Assembly (NCBI GenBank): GCA_028877215.1
Contig: JAPPFJ010000018.1
Coordinates: 58,714 to 122,713 of the forward strand
DNA length: 64,000 nucleotides
From: Gemmatimonadota bacterium
Lineage (GTDB): Bacteria > Latescibacterota > UBA2968 > GCA-2709665
Direction of reading: 5' to 3'
Below the pieces are notes generated by a model. It ran no database searches. It had not been told where the DNA came from and worked only from the letters and a program-made list of their open reading frames with translations. Positions 23,937-33,182 of this stretch are shown here, one piece after another. The translations under genes were made by a program, and so were the position numbers. How positions within the stretch are numbered: position 1 is the first letter of the stretch; each line of letters begins with the position of its first letter.

Positions 23937-25841
23937 TCAGGACCGGTGCAGGTCCGGGTCCTCCACGGCCTCGTAGATCACGCCGCCCTCGACGTTGCGT
24001 GGCATGGGCGCTCCCGTGAGGTAGCAGACCGTGGGCGCCACGTCGATGACGCGAACCTGCCGCTCGAGGGGTCCCGCCGGGCGCACGCCGGCGCCCGCGG
24101 CGATGAAGGTCGAGTGCTGGCCGGCCATCCCGAAGGAAACGGAGGGCAACTGCTTACCGTGGGCGCCGTCGTACTCCGGACGCAGGGCATAGACCACGTC
24201 GCCCACCCGGTCCGACCACAGGTTCACCATCTCCGCGTCCTCGCGGGTGACGGCCAGCGCGAATGTCCGCCGCCCCGTGGCCGGATCTACATGGTCGTAC
24301 AGTGCCTGGATAATGTCCTGGCAGACGGCGTCGTAGTCCGCGGGATCCACGATGCCGCCGGGTTCCCGACCCTTCAGGTTCACGAAGATATGTACCAGGC
24401 CCACGTCCGCCGCGCGAGTCCGCGACCAGTCGATGCCGCGGTTGGACCCGCTGCCCGTGTATTTCAGAAAACCGGCCTGCTCCAGCACCGCCGCGACGTT
24501 GACGACGGTATGCTGCTGGGATGTGCCGCCGTGGTCGGAGACCAGGAAGAAGGCGGTATCGTCATCGGCGACTTCGCGCAGACGTCCGATCCAGCGGTCG
24601 ATGGAGGCGTAGGTGCGCTCCACGCCTTCGCGGCAGCGACGCTGCACCTCCGGAGGCGCCCCGGAGTGGGGATCCGCGGCGCGCAGGAAGAAGTGGCTGG
24701 TGTAGTCCGAGGCGTGGGTCTCCGTCATCAGCAGGTTCCAGTCCCGTGAGCCGGCGAGATACTCCGCCACGTCCGCCAGGCGCTGGTGGTGGAACTCCAG
24801 CAGCTCGAAATACGTATCGTCGTCGATCAGGCCGAGGGCATCGCGGGCCGGATTCTGAAGAAAGTTGCCCACGTTCCGGTCGATCTCGCTGGCCACGGAG
24901 GCCGGCTTCGTGTACCCGTCGGGCGGCCAGATCTGGGGGATGAAGAGCTCGAAGGCGTCGGCCTCGGGCGTCAGCGTGATCAGCTTGGCACGGACGTACC
25001 CGCGCACCTGCCCGCCGTCGATCTCGAAGTTGTCCAGCCACCACTCGCTCCACTCCCCTACCCCCAGGTCGGCCAGCGGCTTTGACGCGTCCTTCGACCG
25101 GCAGAGACGCACCCGGTCGTAGCCGCCGGCGCCGGCGGCGTAAATCAGCGCGTGGAGTGGTACGGGGGCGCCCTCCCGACCCCGCTTCATGCCCTCCCGG
25201 CCCCTCGCCAGCGACAGGATGGTGAGGACCGCCTCCTTCGGCGGGCGCTTCGATTCGGGCGCGCCGGACCATCCCACGGCGTCCGACAGCGTCACGGGGT
25301 CGAACTCGCGTACTCCCTGCAGCGCGCTCGGATCCAGGGTTTCCGGGTCGCGCTGCGCCTCGAGCCGCCTTGGCGCCCATTTGCCGGCGACGAACAAATG
25401 ATAGCCCGCCACCTGGTGGTGGTTGGAAACGCCGGGACCCGTGCCCTCCACCTGCACGCCCGAGCGCACCGTGGGCGGCCACGACATCTCCCACTTCACC
25501 AGGATTGGCGTTCGGCCGCCCCGCTCGAAGGCGTTCCAGATGTACTCCGAACGTGACAGGGAGGTGTCGATGCCCCAGAGTGTGCGATCCAGGGGCTCCC
25601 CCACGTGGCGGATGTTGAAGTCCATGATCCCGTGGGTGCCCGGCCACGATCCGGTGGACAGGGCCGTCCAGCCCGGCGGCGTGAGCGTGGGAAAGACGCC
25701 GACCATGGGACGCCAGACGCCCGCCTCCATCAAAGCGCTCACGTTGGGCATATGGCCCGCGTCGGCCATGTTCTTAACGAGTTCCATACTGGCGCCGTCC
25801 ATGCCTGCGACAATGGCGCGCCGGGCGGGTGCGGTACTCAT
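23937..25841 (-). CDS. Alkaline-phosphatase-superfamily phosphodiesterase (nucleotide pyrophosphatase type)
   Basis: About 634 residues from ATG 25841, which has AGGAG seven bases upstream; the frame continues to 25871. The family residues are in order: AIVAGMDGAS (first metal Asp), FPTLTPPGWTALSTG (Thr nucleophile), HASDYTSHFF (Asp..His metal pair), FFLVSDHGG (Asp-His) and GQHSTF (final His). The C-terminus PTVCYLTGAPMPRNVEG matches the usual end of this family. There is no signal peptide. These enzymes hydrolyse phosphodiesters or phosphonates with two zinc ions; the substrate is unknown. It heads a two-gene unit with the serine hydrolase. Composition is clearly GC-richer than in the flanking intergenic DNA. 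Confidence 0.92.
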   Translation of the reverse strand: MSTAPARRAIVAGMDGASMELVKNMADAGHMPNVSALMEAGVWRPMVGVFPTLTPPGWTALSTGSWPGTHGIMDFNIRHVGEPLDRTLWGIDTSLSRSEYIWNAFERGGRTPILVKWEMSWPPTVRSGVQVEGTGPGVSNHHQVAGYHLFVAGKWAPRRLEAQRDPETLDPSALQGVREFDPVTLSDAVGWSGAPESKRPPKEAVLTILSLARGREGMKRGREGAPVPLHALIYAAGAGGYDRVRLCRSKDASKPLADLGVGEWSEWWLDNFEIDGGQVRGYVRAKLITLTPEADAFELFIPQIWPPDGYTKPASVASEIDRNVGNFLQNPARDALGLIDDDTYFELLEFHHQRLADVAEYLAGSRDWNLLMTETHASDYTSHFFLRAADPHSGAPPEVQRRCREGVERTYASIDRWIGRLREVADDDTAFFLVSDHGGTSQQHTVVNVAAVLEQAGFLKYTGSGSNRGIDWSRTRAADVGLVHIFVNLKGREPGGIVDPADYDAVCQDIIQALYDHVDPATGRRTFALAVTREDAEMVNLWSDRVGDVVYALRPEYDGAHGKQLPSVSFGMAGQHSTFIAAGAGVRPAGPLERQVRVIDVAPTVCYLTGAPMPRNVEGGVIYEAVEDPDLHRS

Positions 25842-25939
25842 AAGATCTCTCCTGTGGTCACAACTGTCCAAAAACGGGTGTGGTTAACCTCAATTCAATA
25901 AAGACAACCGTCGAATTGGCCACAAAAGGCTCGAATGCG

Positions 25940-26070
25940 GGGAGAAGGTAAAGGTGAGACATGAGAAGAAGCCCTTGCCCGATACTTTATTCCTTGCTTG
26001 CCACCGGCAGGTGAAGAAACTCCACTAGGCAGGAAATCTCTCCCCTCTCCCGTCTACCCGCTTCTCATGG
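25940..26070. repeat. Repeat A, copy 3 (inverted), with a repeat C end at 25865
   Basis: The copy runs GAGAAGGTAAAGGTGAGAC to CTCTCCCGTCTACCCGC and includes CCTTGCCCGATA and CTAGGCAGGAAATCTCTCC. Just upstream, 25865-25890 (ACTGTCCAAAAACGGGTG..) is an isolated left end of repeat C. The gap 25842-26205 has no gene. Confidence 0.6.
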
Positions 26071-26205
26071 GCCGGAGGGAGAGATCCCGTTCACGTCCAG
26101 TGATTGTGAATGTCACAGAATTGCGCGAAATAAACGGCTGGCAAAAAGGGCAGACGGGAATGTCCGCACCACCCTCAAACCGGCGCGCTCAGCAGGTAGA
26201 GGACC

Positions 26206-27276
26206 CTACGGAAGACGTGGAATGACTTCCTTCGCCATCAATTCCATCGAGCGCTTCATCTTCGCCTTGTCGTCCCAGTCGTGACCGATCATCAGGACCG
26301 CGCCGAATCCACCCGTGACGTCGTACAGCTCCTGCAGGCGTCTCGTCACCGTGTCGGGACTGCCGACGATGGCGATCTCATCGATGAAATAGTCGCGGTT
26401 GAGGTCCGCATCGGACATCCCCGGGTCCATCTTCGGCAGGTCCAGCATGTTGGCTGCTCCGAGCATGCCGCGAAGATACATTAGAGAATCGGCGAAGGCG
26501 CCATTGTAGGCGTGCTTTCGAGCCTCGGCATCGGTCTCGCCCACGCAGATGCTGCGAGAGATCCGCCAGTCGCGCCGGTCCGGATCGGGCCGCCCCCCTT
26601 CCGTGGCTCCCTCGCAGTACATCTCCCAATGCCGTTTCACCTTGTGCGAGGGCGCCATATTGATGCTGATGGGCAGGAACCCGCGCCTGCCGCCGGTGGT
26701 GGCCGCCATGGATTCTTCCCTGACGATGCTCATGGCGATCGGAGGATGGGGCTTCTGATAGGGCTTCAACACCTCCCCCAACCCCAGTTCCGGGACTTTC
26801 TGCGCCAGCGCGACGTTCCAGAAATCTCCCTTGAATTCGAACGGCCCGTCCTCGGTCCAGAGTTTCAGGACGATGTCCATCGCCTCCAGGTTCATCAGCC
26901 CCTGGGTGCGTGGGTCCGGCAGATCGAACAGCGGCCAGTCGGTAGGCACGCCGCCCTGCCCGAAGCCGACGTTGATGCGCCCTCTGGACAGGTGATCGAG
27001 ATACGCGAGGCGCACGGCCACGTTCGCCGGGTGATGCTGGGTCATGATGGTGACCCCCGTGCCCAGTCGGATTCGCTCCGTCTGCGGCAGCACGTGGGCG
27101 ATAAACACGTCATTCGCGGGAATCGGCTCCCACATTGCGGTGTGATGCTGGCCGATCCAGGCCTCGGCGAAACCGAGTTCCTCGGCCCACAACACGCACT
27201 CGATATCCTCTTCGAACGTCTGGGTGCGGTCCTTCTGCGGCGGATGCAGTGGCATCATGAACTTTCCGACTTTCAT
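26206..27276 (-). CDS. LLM-class flavin-dependent oxidoreductase
   Basis: This 356-residue protein has the bacterial luciferase-like fold. The start KVGKFMMPLHPP is typical of the FMN/F420 monooxygenase group. It is followed by AEELGFAEAWIGQHH, RIRLGTGVTIMTQHHPANVAVRLAYLDHLSRGRINVGFGQG (the family signature around the flavin-phosphate site) and FIDEIAIVGSPDTVTRRLQELY near the end. It probably oxidises a small organic substrate using reduced flavin supplied by a reductase encoded elsewhere. The substrate is unknown. It is 118 bp downstream of an EamA-type transporter gene on the same strand, so co-transcription is possible. Confidence 0.93.
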   Translation of the reverse strand: MKVGKFMMPLHPPQKDRTQTFEEDIECVLWAEELGFAEAWIGQHHTAMWEPIPANDVFIAHVLPQTERIRLGTGVTIMTQHHPANVAVRLAYLDHLSRGRINVGFGQGGVPTDWPLFDLPDPRTQGLMNLEAMDIVLKLWTEDGPFEFKGDFWNVALAQKVPELGLGEVLKPYQKPHPPIAMSIVREESMAATTGGRRGFLPISINMAPSHKVKRHWEMYCEGATEGGRPDPDRRDWRISRSICVGETDAEARKHAYNGAFADSLMYLRGMLGAANMLDLPKMDPGMSDADLNRDYFIDEIAIVGSPDTVTRRLQELYDVTGGFGAVLMIGHDWDDKAKMKRSMELMAKEVIPRLP

Positions 27277-27394
27277 TTTCTTTCCTCCCGAACAACTGAA
27301 ATCAATCGTCGGTTGTCGACCGGTTCTTCATTCACCTTGTGCGTCATGGCGTGGTCGATAAATCTCTCTTTGCGTGTGCCGCTGATCTTGCGAA

Positions 27395-28288
27395 TCACTG
27401 ACCATTGCTACCAACCGTTTCATCTGCCGGCGCTCTCAGACTCTCGAACACGGCGGCGGACAGGATGATCAGGCCGCCGGTGATTTCCCTGCCGGATGGA
27501 ATCGCTGCCAGGAAGATCACCGCGATGATGACGCCGTAGACGGTTTCCAGCGCCAGGGTTATTCCGACGACTTTCCCCGAAAGGTGCCGCTGGCTGTTGA
27601 CGAATAGAATTCGTGCGAAACCGGTCAGCACCACGCCCAGCGCCACCACGAGCACGAGGTCCCTTGTACCGGGCAACTCGAAAAGGGTCTCATTGTAGAA
27701 CATGAATGGGAGAAGGAGCAGGCTCGCGATGCCCAATTCATAGGCTGAAATGTCCCAGGTATTGTATCTGTCGATGATCCGTTTCTTGCGCAGCAGGATG
27801 AAGAGGGGGAGCATTGCGCCGGAGGCCATGCCGTAAAGAACCCCCTGAAAATTCGCATCGGACAGATCGAATTCCGGCGCCAGGCAATATACACCGATCA
27901 ACACCGCAACCGCACTGGCGAAGTCAACGGCCCGCAGCCTGACTCTAAAGAAGAGACTCTCCAGAAACACCATGAGCACCGGATAGGTGTACGTCGTTAC
28001 CAGGCCGATGGCGACCGTCGAGACCTTGATCGACTGGAAGAAGAGCACCCAGTGGACCGAGAGCAGGACCGCGATCGCCGCAAAGGTCGCAAGATCGCTC
28101 CAGCTCCTGATGGGCGCGTGGCTCTTAAGACGTATCGCGACGAGGAAGAGGACGATGGCCGCGAGCGCAGTCCTCCAGAAGACGATCTGATACGGGTCGA
28201 GGTCCACCGCTTTTCCGAGGGGACCGATGAATCCATACAGGAGTGTCGCAACATGCACCTCCACGAGCGCCCGGGACCTATCTGTCAT
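27395..28288 (-). CDS. EamA/DMT-family transporter
   Basis: This 297-residue integral membrane protein has about ten hydrophobic helices arranged as two EamA repeats: LVEVHVATLLYGFIGPLGKA...IVFWRTALAAIVLFLVA in the first half, and GVLYGMASGAMLPLFILLRKK..., DLVLVVALGVVLTGFARILF, GITLALETVYGVIIAVIFLA in the second. Drug/metabolite transporters of this family export or import metabolites; the direction and cargo are unknown. The first ATG at 28288 gives MTDRSRALVEV, a plausible start. It lies 67 bp downstream of the unassigned 219-residue gene and the HAD/GH43 pair on the same strand, so it may belong to a carbohydrate- or osmolyte-related transcription unit. Confidence 0.92.
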   Translation of the reverse strand: MTDRSRALVEVHVATLLYGFIGPLGKAVDLDPYQIVFWRTALAAIVLFLVAIRLKSHAPIRSWSDLATFAAIAVLLSVHWVLFFQSIKVSTVAIGLVTTYTYPVLMVFLESLFFRVRLRAVDFASAVAVLIGVYCLAPEFDLSDANFQGVLYGMASGAMLPLFILLRKKRIIDRYNTWDISAYELGIASLLLLPFMFYNETLFELPGTRDLVLVVALGVVLTGFARILFVNSQRHLSGKVVGITLALETVYGVIIAVIFLAAIPSGREITGGLIILSAAVFESLRAPADETVGSNGQ

Positions 28289-28355
28289 CCCTCGGCCTCA
28301 ATACCGAACGCGGGCCTGGGTCGATTTTCATCTTCAGTCAACGTCTTTTCAAAAT

Positions 28356-29015
28356 TCAACTGTATATCCCTATCGTTACCCGACGCACCCTGGTCGACGC
28401 CTCTCCATCCGCGACCAGCCTTGTCCGGATGGCGGGCGCAAGCACCTGTCCGGTCGGAAAGCCCTGCGGACCGCAGGACACGTAGGAATACCCCAGATGC
28501 GCCTTGGCTGACTTCGTCTCGACATTGACGATGACCCCCAGGTCGACGTCATCGATCACCGTCCCGCCATCGCCGATCTGACCGTCGTTACCCTCCGCGA
28601 AAAGCGTCTGCTCACCCTCCATAGACCCGTCCCGCATGACAAGCCGCACGCGTCCGGCCGGCGATACGCCGGCATCCACGGGAACCGCCTCCAGTTGAAT
28701 CCCGGCAGGATTATCACCCGGCGAAACAAAACCCAAGCTGAACTCCGCCGGCCCGTTCACCGTAACTCCCACCGCCACAAGTTCCACGACCTTCGCGACG
28801 GACATGCTCAAGGATGACCCGCTCAACGTCACGCCGTCGCCGGTGTTACCCCGTGCGATCATCGCGTAGTGACTGCCGTAGGCATCCGTATAGTCTCGCG
28901 TCGCGGCGCTGGACGATCCGGTCAGCGTTTGCGTCATCCACGCCGGCAGGCCGTGTGTGAAGTTGACCTCCTCGACCTCCGCGTGATAGGTCGTTCGAAG
29001 CAATCTTCGGTTCAT
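28356..29015 (-). CDS. Unrecognised beta-rich protein
   Basis: This 219-residue protein has no family I recognise. It is rich in Gly, Val and Asp with alternating hydrophobic residues (VAKVVELVAVGVTVNGPAEF, GRVRLVMRDG, DDVDLGVIVNVETKSAKAHL), so a beta-sandwich or jelly-roll is likely. There is a single Cys and no signal peptide or membrane helix. The start is at 29015 (MNRRLLRTTYHAE). It is placed 55 bp after the GH43-like gene on the same strand, so it might be a carbohydrate-binding or accessory protein of that unit; this is inference from position only. Confidence 0.6.
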   Translation of the reverse strand: MNRRLLRTTYHAEVEEVNFTHGLPAWMTQTLTGSSSAATRDYTDAYGSHYAMIARGNTGDGVTLSGSSLSMSVAKVVELVAVGVTVNGPAEFSLGFVSPGDNPAGIQLEAVPVDAGVSPAGRVRLVMRDGSMEGEQTLFAEGNDGQIGDGGTVIDDVDLGVIVNVETKSAKAHLGYSYVSCGPQGFPTGQVLAPAIRTRLVADGEASTRVRRVTIGIYS

Positions 29016-29070
29016 GGTTCTTCCCCCTGCATCCTTTCTCTCGATTCATTTGAATCCTGATATGCTTCAT

Positions 29071-29982
29071 CTACTTCCACTCGATCACCGCGGCGTTGAT
29101 CCCGCCGCACAGCAGATAGAGCTTGTCCTCGTGAAACACCGGAAACGGCCAGTGTCCGGATTCGAGCACACACCCCATGTCCTCGTACGGACCGGTCACG
29201 TCCGAACCCTCCGAAAGCGCCCCGGAAAGTCCTCGGTCATCGTTGAACAGCATCAGCCAGCGGTCCCACAGACGAACGAGGATGGATGCGAACGGCCCCC
29301 GGCTGCCCGGCATATTCCCAAGCAGCGGTTTTTTCGACAGCCGCCAGTGAATGCCGTCCACGCTCATCGCCAGGCCGGCCACGGTTGTCACGCCGTTCGC
29401 CTGAGCGTTCCACCCGAGCCCGTTCCCCTGAAAGGTCCCAATGAACAAGGGGCCGTCCTTGACCACCCGGACATAGCTCACGCTCTGACCGTACCAGTGG
29501 TTCTTTCGGTTCGGGTGCGTTGTCATTATCGGGAAGATCTTCTGATCGAAATGCACGCCGTCACTGGAAGTCGCGAGCGCCGTCGGCTGCCTGCCGCTCG
29601 TGTGTACGCCATGGAAGTACATATAGACCTCCCCGTTGTGCATGACGGCCGAGGGAGATGAAATGTGCTTCGTGAACAACGTCGCCGAAAGTTCCAGCAC
29701 GGCCCGTCGCCACGTCCAGGGCCCCAGCGGGTGCGGCGCCGTCGCAAGCCAGATTTCCGACCCGTCGTGCGTCGCCACGTACGCGTAGTACGCGTCGATC
29801 GGATCCGAAAGCACGCCCGCCGTCGGCAGCACCGAGATGTACGTCGCGTCCTGTCCCGCGAATTCCTGGTCGTCAGTCGCCGTCAGGACCGGGTTTCCCT
29901 CGTACTGCACGGCCTTTGGCAGATGAAACGACATCTGTCCCGCGGCGCCGGCCGCGGTGTACTCCAACGGAAAGGTCTTCAT
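29071..29982 (-). CDS. GH43-like five-bladed beta-propeller protein
   Basis: This 303-residue protein shows propeller-type repeats: DAYYAYVATHDGSEIWLATAPHPLGPW, ISSPSAVMHNGEVYMYFHGV, ALATSSDGVHFDQKIFPI, VAGLAMSVDGIHW and DRWLMLFNDDRG, with the last blade GHWPFPVFHEDKLYLL. This is the pattern of glycoside hydrolase family 43/62 and related glycosidase-like proteins, where blades begin with a W/Y-rich strand and S-x-DG motifs. No signal peptide is seen, which is unusual for a polysaccharide hydrolase. The three acidic catalytic residues cannot be assigned. It overlaps the stop of the HAD gene by four bases (ATGA), so they are translationally coupled. Confidence 0.75.
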   Translation of the reverse strand: MKTFPLEYTAAGAAGQMSFHLPKAVQYEGNPVLTATDDQEFAGQDATYISVLPTAGVLSDPIDAYYAYVATHDGSEIWLATAPHPLGPWTWRRAVLELSATLFTKHISSPSAVMHNGEVYMYFHGVHTSGRQPTALATSSDGVHFDQKIFPIMTTHPNRKNHWYGQSVSYVRVVKDGPLFIGTFQGNGLGWNAQANGVTTVAGLAMSVDGIHWRLSKKPLLGNMPGSRGPFASILVRLWDRWLMLFNDDRGLSGALSEGSDVTGPYEDMGCVLESGHWPFPVFHEDKLYLLCGGINAAVIEWK

Positions 29983-30668
29983 CCTGTTACCCTCACTGTA
30001 TACATTGTATACGACAATCTTCCGGCAGTCCCATCCACCGGAAGCGCTTTGACCAGGTCGTGAAATGAGTCATAGATCTCACATTCCGCACCTGCAAACC
30101 GGAACTTGTCCTGGTGCCCCTGCAATACGACAAGCGGAAGGCAGCCCACGGCGCGTGCCACCTCCACGTCGTGGTCCGTGTCGCCTATGAACAGCGTCCG
30201 GGATGGATCGAGGTCGAAATCTTCAATCAGTTCGCGGCATCTCTGCTCCTTCGACACTGCCAATCGATCGGATAGCCCATAAACACCCTTGAATCGGTCC
30301 TGAATTCCGTGAATGCGCACCCACGAAACGACCATTTCCTCTTGGGCAGCCGACAAAACGAACTGGTCTATTCCATGTTTCTCCAGGTACTCCAGCGTCT
30401 CCGCGATTCCCGGATTGAGCGAACACGATCCGATTCCGGCCTGGTACACGCTGTGGAATTCATCGGAAATGTCACGTTGGACTTCACGGTCAAGGTCGAA
30501 ACCCAGATGACGATAGTAATCGGATACGGGAAACCTGAAGACCTGTCGATGCGTCGCCTTGTCGATCGTCGGGAGTTCTCTTCTGCGCAACAGTTCATTC
30601 ATCGAGCGCGTGGCAAGCTCCACGTCATCCAGAATGGTACCGTTGAAGTCCCAAATCACTGATTTCAT
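29979..30668 (-). CDS. HAD-superfamily hydrolase (phosphoglycolate phosphatase-like)
   Basis: From ATG 30668 the protein is 229 residues and starts MKSVIWDFNGTILDDVELA, the HAD motif I (DxNGT, with the catalytic Asp). Motif II is QFVLSAAQ (S in a hydrophobic strand), motif III the Lys in VSKEQRCRELIEDF, and motif IV TLFIGDTDHDVEVARAVGC (GDxxxD). This is a C1-capped phosphatase of the PGP/Gph type. The frame continues to 30758, but that portion shows no conservation with the family. It is coupled by an ATGA overlap to the GH43-like gene, so it might dephosphorylate a sugar phosphate released by that pathway; this is inference. Confidence 0.9.
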   Translation of the reverse strand: MKSVIWDFNGTILDDVELATRSMNELLRRRELPTIDKATHRQVFRFPVSDYYRHLGFDLDREVQRDISDEFHSVYQAGIGSCSLNPGIAETLEYLEKHGIDQFVLSAAQEEMVVSWVRIHGIQDRFKGVYGLSDRLAVSKEQRCRELIEDFDLDPSRTLFIGDTDHDVEVARAVGCLPLVVLQGHQDKFRFAGAECEIYDSFHDLVKALPVDGTAGRLSYTMYTVRVTG

Positions 30669-30818
30669 TGCACTTTTATAAAGTACCCGAGCCAATGAAA
30701 AACACATCCGCTCATTGAATATAATCCCCGCCAGCCAACCGCACCGACGGGGATTCACACACGTACTGATTTCAATTTTACAATACCCACTCCAGCGTCC
30801 GGACCTTCATTTCAGGTG

Positions 30819-31058
30819 TCAGTCGTCACCAACATCATCTGAAAGCGCCGGCTTGCTTTCTCTGGTCACCCGAATCAGGAAACGCAATGCCTCATTAACG
30901 GAATCAGCGTCCGGAAACACCTTTGCAACATCAGGTTCCAGCCGGACGACGAATCTGCCAAAGCCCTTTCGCCCTGGTCCCACTTTCCTCGCCTGTAGGC
31001 TCTTCAAGTCAAATTCCGACCGCATTTCATCCTGAATGGGTACCTTGTCCATTGCCAA
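30819..31058 (-). CDS. Small conserved hypothetical protein, antitoxin-like
   Basis: This 79-residue basic protein contains FDLKSLQARKVGPGRKGFGRFVVRLEPDVAKVFPDADSVNEALRFLI. The phrase GF(G)xxVxLxPDVAxxFPxxxSVNEALR is familiar from small proteins in cyanobacteria and planctomycete-like genomes that are annotated as hypothetical or antitoxin-like; I cannot name a function. A short beta-alpha core is predicted, with no signal peptide. It may be co-transcribed with the 58-residue gene just upstream. The ATG at 31058 gives MAMDKVPIQ, and a second ATG (M3) is possible. Confidence 0.65.
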   Translation of the reverse strand: MAMDKVPIQDEMRSEFDLKSLQARKVGPGRKGFGRFVVRLEPDVAKVFPDADSVNEALRFLIRVTRESKPALSDDVGDD

Positions 31059-31137
31059 TTGCGTCTCTTTTTCGCAGGGCTTTCGTCAGTCCGCCTAACC
31101 CGCGTTCGGCGCTATTCCAATGCAAGACGAAAAACCA

Positions 31138-31314
31138 TCATCCGCCAGCTTTGGGCTTCGTTCCGTCACAGTGCTTCAAAAACGTAAGCCTTTCCTTATG
31201 TCTTTTCTCTTTTCTGCGCAGTCGTTCTACAATCTGGCGAATATCGTGGTTGCACTCTTTTGCGATCCTTCGTCGAACCGCATGAATCTCCTCAACGATA
31301 GGATCCTTCCACAT
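31138..31314 (-). CDS. Small hypothetical protein, MWKDPIVEE family
   Basis: A protein of 58 residues starting at ATG 31314 (MWKDPIVEEIHAVRRRIAKE), chosen over the ATG at 31320 because AAGGAG lies seven bases before 31314. The MWKDPIVEE...R..IA.E..HDIR.I...LR pattern is a widespread small family of unknown function, often found in toxin-antitoxin-like contexts. It is highly charged and helical. It lies 80 bp upstream of the 79-residue gene on the same strand. A decayed frame upstream (31321-31500) cannot be assigned. Confidence 0.6.
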   Translation of the reverse strand: MWKDPIVEEIHAVRRRIAKECNHDIRQIVERLRRKEKRHKERLTFLKHCDGTKPKAGG

Positions 31315-31494
31315 AATCATGCTCCTTCAGGGTCTTGCAATATCCCGCATCTTGGTACACAACGCCAATATAGATTATTGGCTCTCCCGGAGCAAGGTTT
31401 TCGATGGTTCCTTAGCCGAAAATCGCAGGAATGCCCCACGGCCGACGACGTACAAACCGTACGGCTCCGTGGGAATGTCTATGATCTTTAGACC

Positions 31495-31680
31495 TTTCAG
31501 TAAGACTCAACGCAAAATGTGCAGATGCATAGTCATGCTGCTTCCAAACGATATGGTAACGTAATCCCCCCACCGCATCAGCCGTCGCCGGCCCTTCGAC
31601 AATCCTTCGACAGGCTCAGGACAGCGGCTCAGGGGACGGCTCGGCTTCTGCGACTCCCCCTCAAGGGGGGAGTGATCGGT
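31495..31680. repeat. Repeat B, copy 2
   Basis: The 5' part (CAGTAAGACTCAACGCAAAA..CATGCTGCTTCC) precedes CCCCCCACCGCATCAGCC (31564) and CCCCTCAAGGGGGGAG (31656). Nothing else is visible in 31681-31800. Confidence 0.65.
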
Positions 31681-31800
31681 TCACCAAACGGCGCGTGCGT
31701 TCTCTGTAACCCAACTGGTTGCAGCTGAGCAAAGCGAAGCCGCGCCAGGGTGTCGACGATGGAAGATGTAATGGTACCTGGGAACGATAAATCACCTCGC

Positions 31801-33087
31801 TCAATTCATCAATTTGCCGAGAACCTCAAGACCCTTCTCAAGAATTGGATCCTCCGATTCGCCCCATGCATCCGTCAGCGTGTCGACAAGCACAGATGGC
31901 ACGTACGCGCTTCTTGACGATCCGACGAACTCTTGAGGTGCCGGGTCACCCTTCAGCGTGCCGTTGAAGATCCTTTGATTTGTACACTGAAATCCGATTC
32001 CTGAATTGGGCATCCGCATCGTTAAGACCGAACCCTCCAGTCCCGCCATCTTCGTTCCGACCACAGTCGCTCGATCAAGTGCATCCAGACTGATTGCCAG
32101 ACCCTCGCCCGCGCTTCCGGTCCAGCGGTTCACCAGAACGACCAGTGGTTGTTTGTACCGCCACTCGCCTCTCGGTCTCACCCGGCTCAGAAACGGCTCT
32201 CCTTTGCGGGGTACGGTTCGCTGGTACACGCGTTCCCGATCGATCAGGCGTCCGATAATTCCCTCGACGCCCCCCGTATTGCCGCCGCCGACTTTGCGCA
32301 GGTCCAGGATCAGACCGTTGGTATCGCGCAGTTCTTCCAGTGCGAAGTCGAATAGATCCGGGAGTCGACCGCCTGCCAGTGTGCTGTTGATGATCATGTA
32401 ACCGACACGGGGATCTAGTGTACGAAAATCAAGTCTGATTTCGTGTTGCGAATCATATACTGCATCAAAGGCGTCGAACGGGATGGATACTGGCGTCGCT
32501 TCACCCTGGAATTCGACTTCGATGGTCCTGATCTCATTCCGATATCCCGCCAGGACTTTTCTCAGCGTCCAACCTCTAATCTCGTCGTCGACCTCGACGA
32601 TTGCCCTGCCCATACGCTTTCGGACGGCGTCTTCGATCGACATTCCATTGAAACCAAGGATTTCCATCCCGGGCCGCAGACCCGCGAATTCGGCGGGAAA
32701 GCCCGGTCGGATTCCCGTTACGATCGCTCTTCCGTCGATCCACTCAGCCCAGACGTCAGTCCGCGAAGGCACGATGTTCGGAGAAGACGGCGTATGCGTG
32801 TTCAGATGGATATGGTCGTCGTACAGCTCCTCAAGGACCTTCTCCAGCAACGCGACGAATTCCGATTTTGTCGAAATCGTTCGGACTGCAGGTCTGTAGA
32901 TCTCGTTGACCCGATCCCAGTCCGTCCGCTTCTCGTCAAAATATGCATAGTCCGTACGGAACGTTTTCCACAGAAAATCGAAGTCTTCTTCATACTGTTC
33001 CGCCGTGAGGTCGTTCTGCGCAAACGCGATGGAACAGCTGAGGAAATTGAACGTCAACAGCGCGCAGAAGATCAGTGCGAAGAGCAT
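31801..33087 (-). CDS. S41-family (C-terminal processing) peptidase
   Basis: About 428 residues from ATG 33087 (a GTG at 33114 is possible). The N-terminus LFALIFCALLTFNFLSC.IAFAQ is a signal peptide, so the protein is exported. A PDZ-like segment lies at VTGIRPGFPAEFAGLRPGMEILGFNG. The S41 core contains NGLILDLRKVGGGN and VNRWTGSAGEGLAISLDAL with the catalytic Ser, then VVGTKMAGLEGS with the Lys. Tail-specific proteases and tricorn-like peptidases share this order. The gene follows the BNR-propeller gene at 33183 by about 96 bp on the same strand. Substrates are probably periplasmic proteins; this is inferred from the signal peptide. Confidence 0.9.
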   Translation of the reverse strand: MLFALIFCALLTFNFLSCSIAFAQNDLTAEQYEEDFDFLWKTFRTDYAYFDEKRTDWDRVNEIYRPAVRTISTKSEFVALLEKVLEELYDDHIHLNTHTPSSPNIVPSRTDVWAEWIDGRAIVTGIRPGFPAEFAGLRPGMEILGFNGMSIEDAVRKRMGRAIVEVDDEIRGWTLRKVLAGYRNEIRTIEVEFQGEATPVSIPFDAFDAVYDSQHEIRLDFRTLDPRVGYMIINSTLAGGRLPDLFDFALEELRDTNGLILDLRKVGGGNTGGVEGIIGRLIDRERVYQRTVPRKGEPFLSRVRPRGEWRYKQPLVVLVNRWTGSAGEGLAISLDALDRATVVGTKMAGLEGSVLTMRMPNSGIGFQCTNQRIFNGTLKGDPAPQEFVGSSRSAYVPSVLVDTLTDAWGESEDPILEKGLEVLGKLMN

Positions 33088-33182
33088 TGGTATTGATCCT
33101 ACGTCACGGTGCACAAATAGGGGTCATCCCCACGAGAATTGCTGCATGAAAGGCATCCGTTGTCTGAAGAAACACAGGTCGC

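Noticed and set aside
31321-31500. Minus-strand pieces reading IPTEPYGLYVVGRGAFLRF and PGEPIIYIGVVYQDAGY
   Set aside because: They are in different frames, lack a start, and match no family I know; they may be a decayed gene but the evidence is too weak to annotate.
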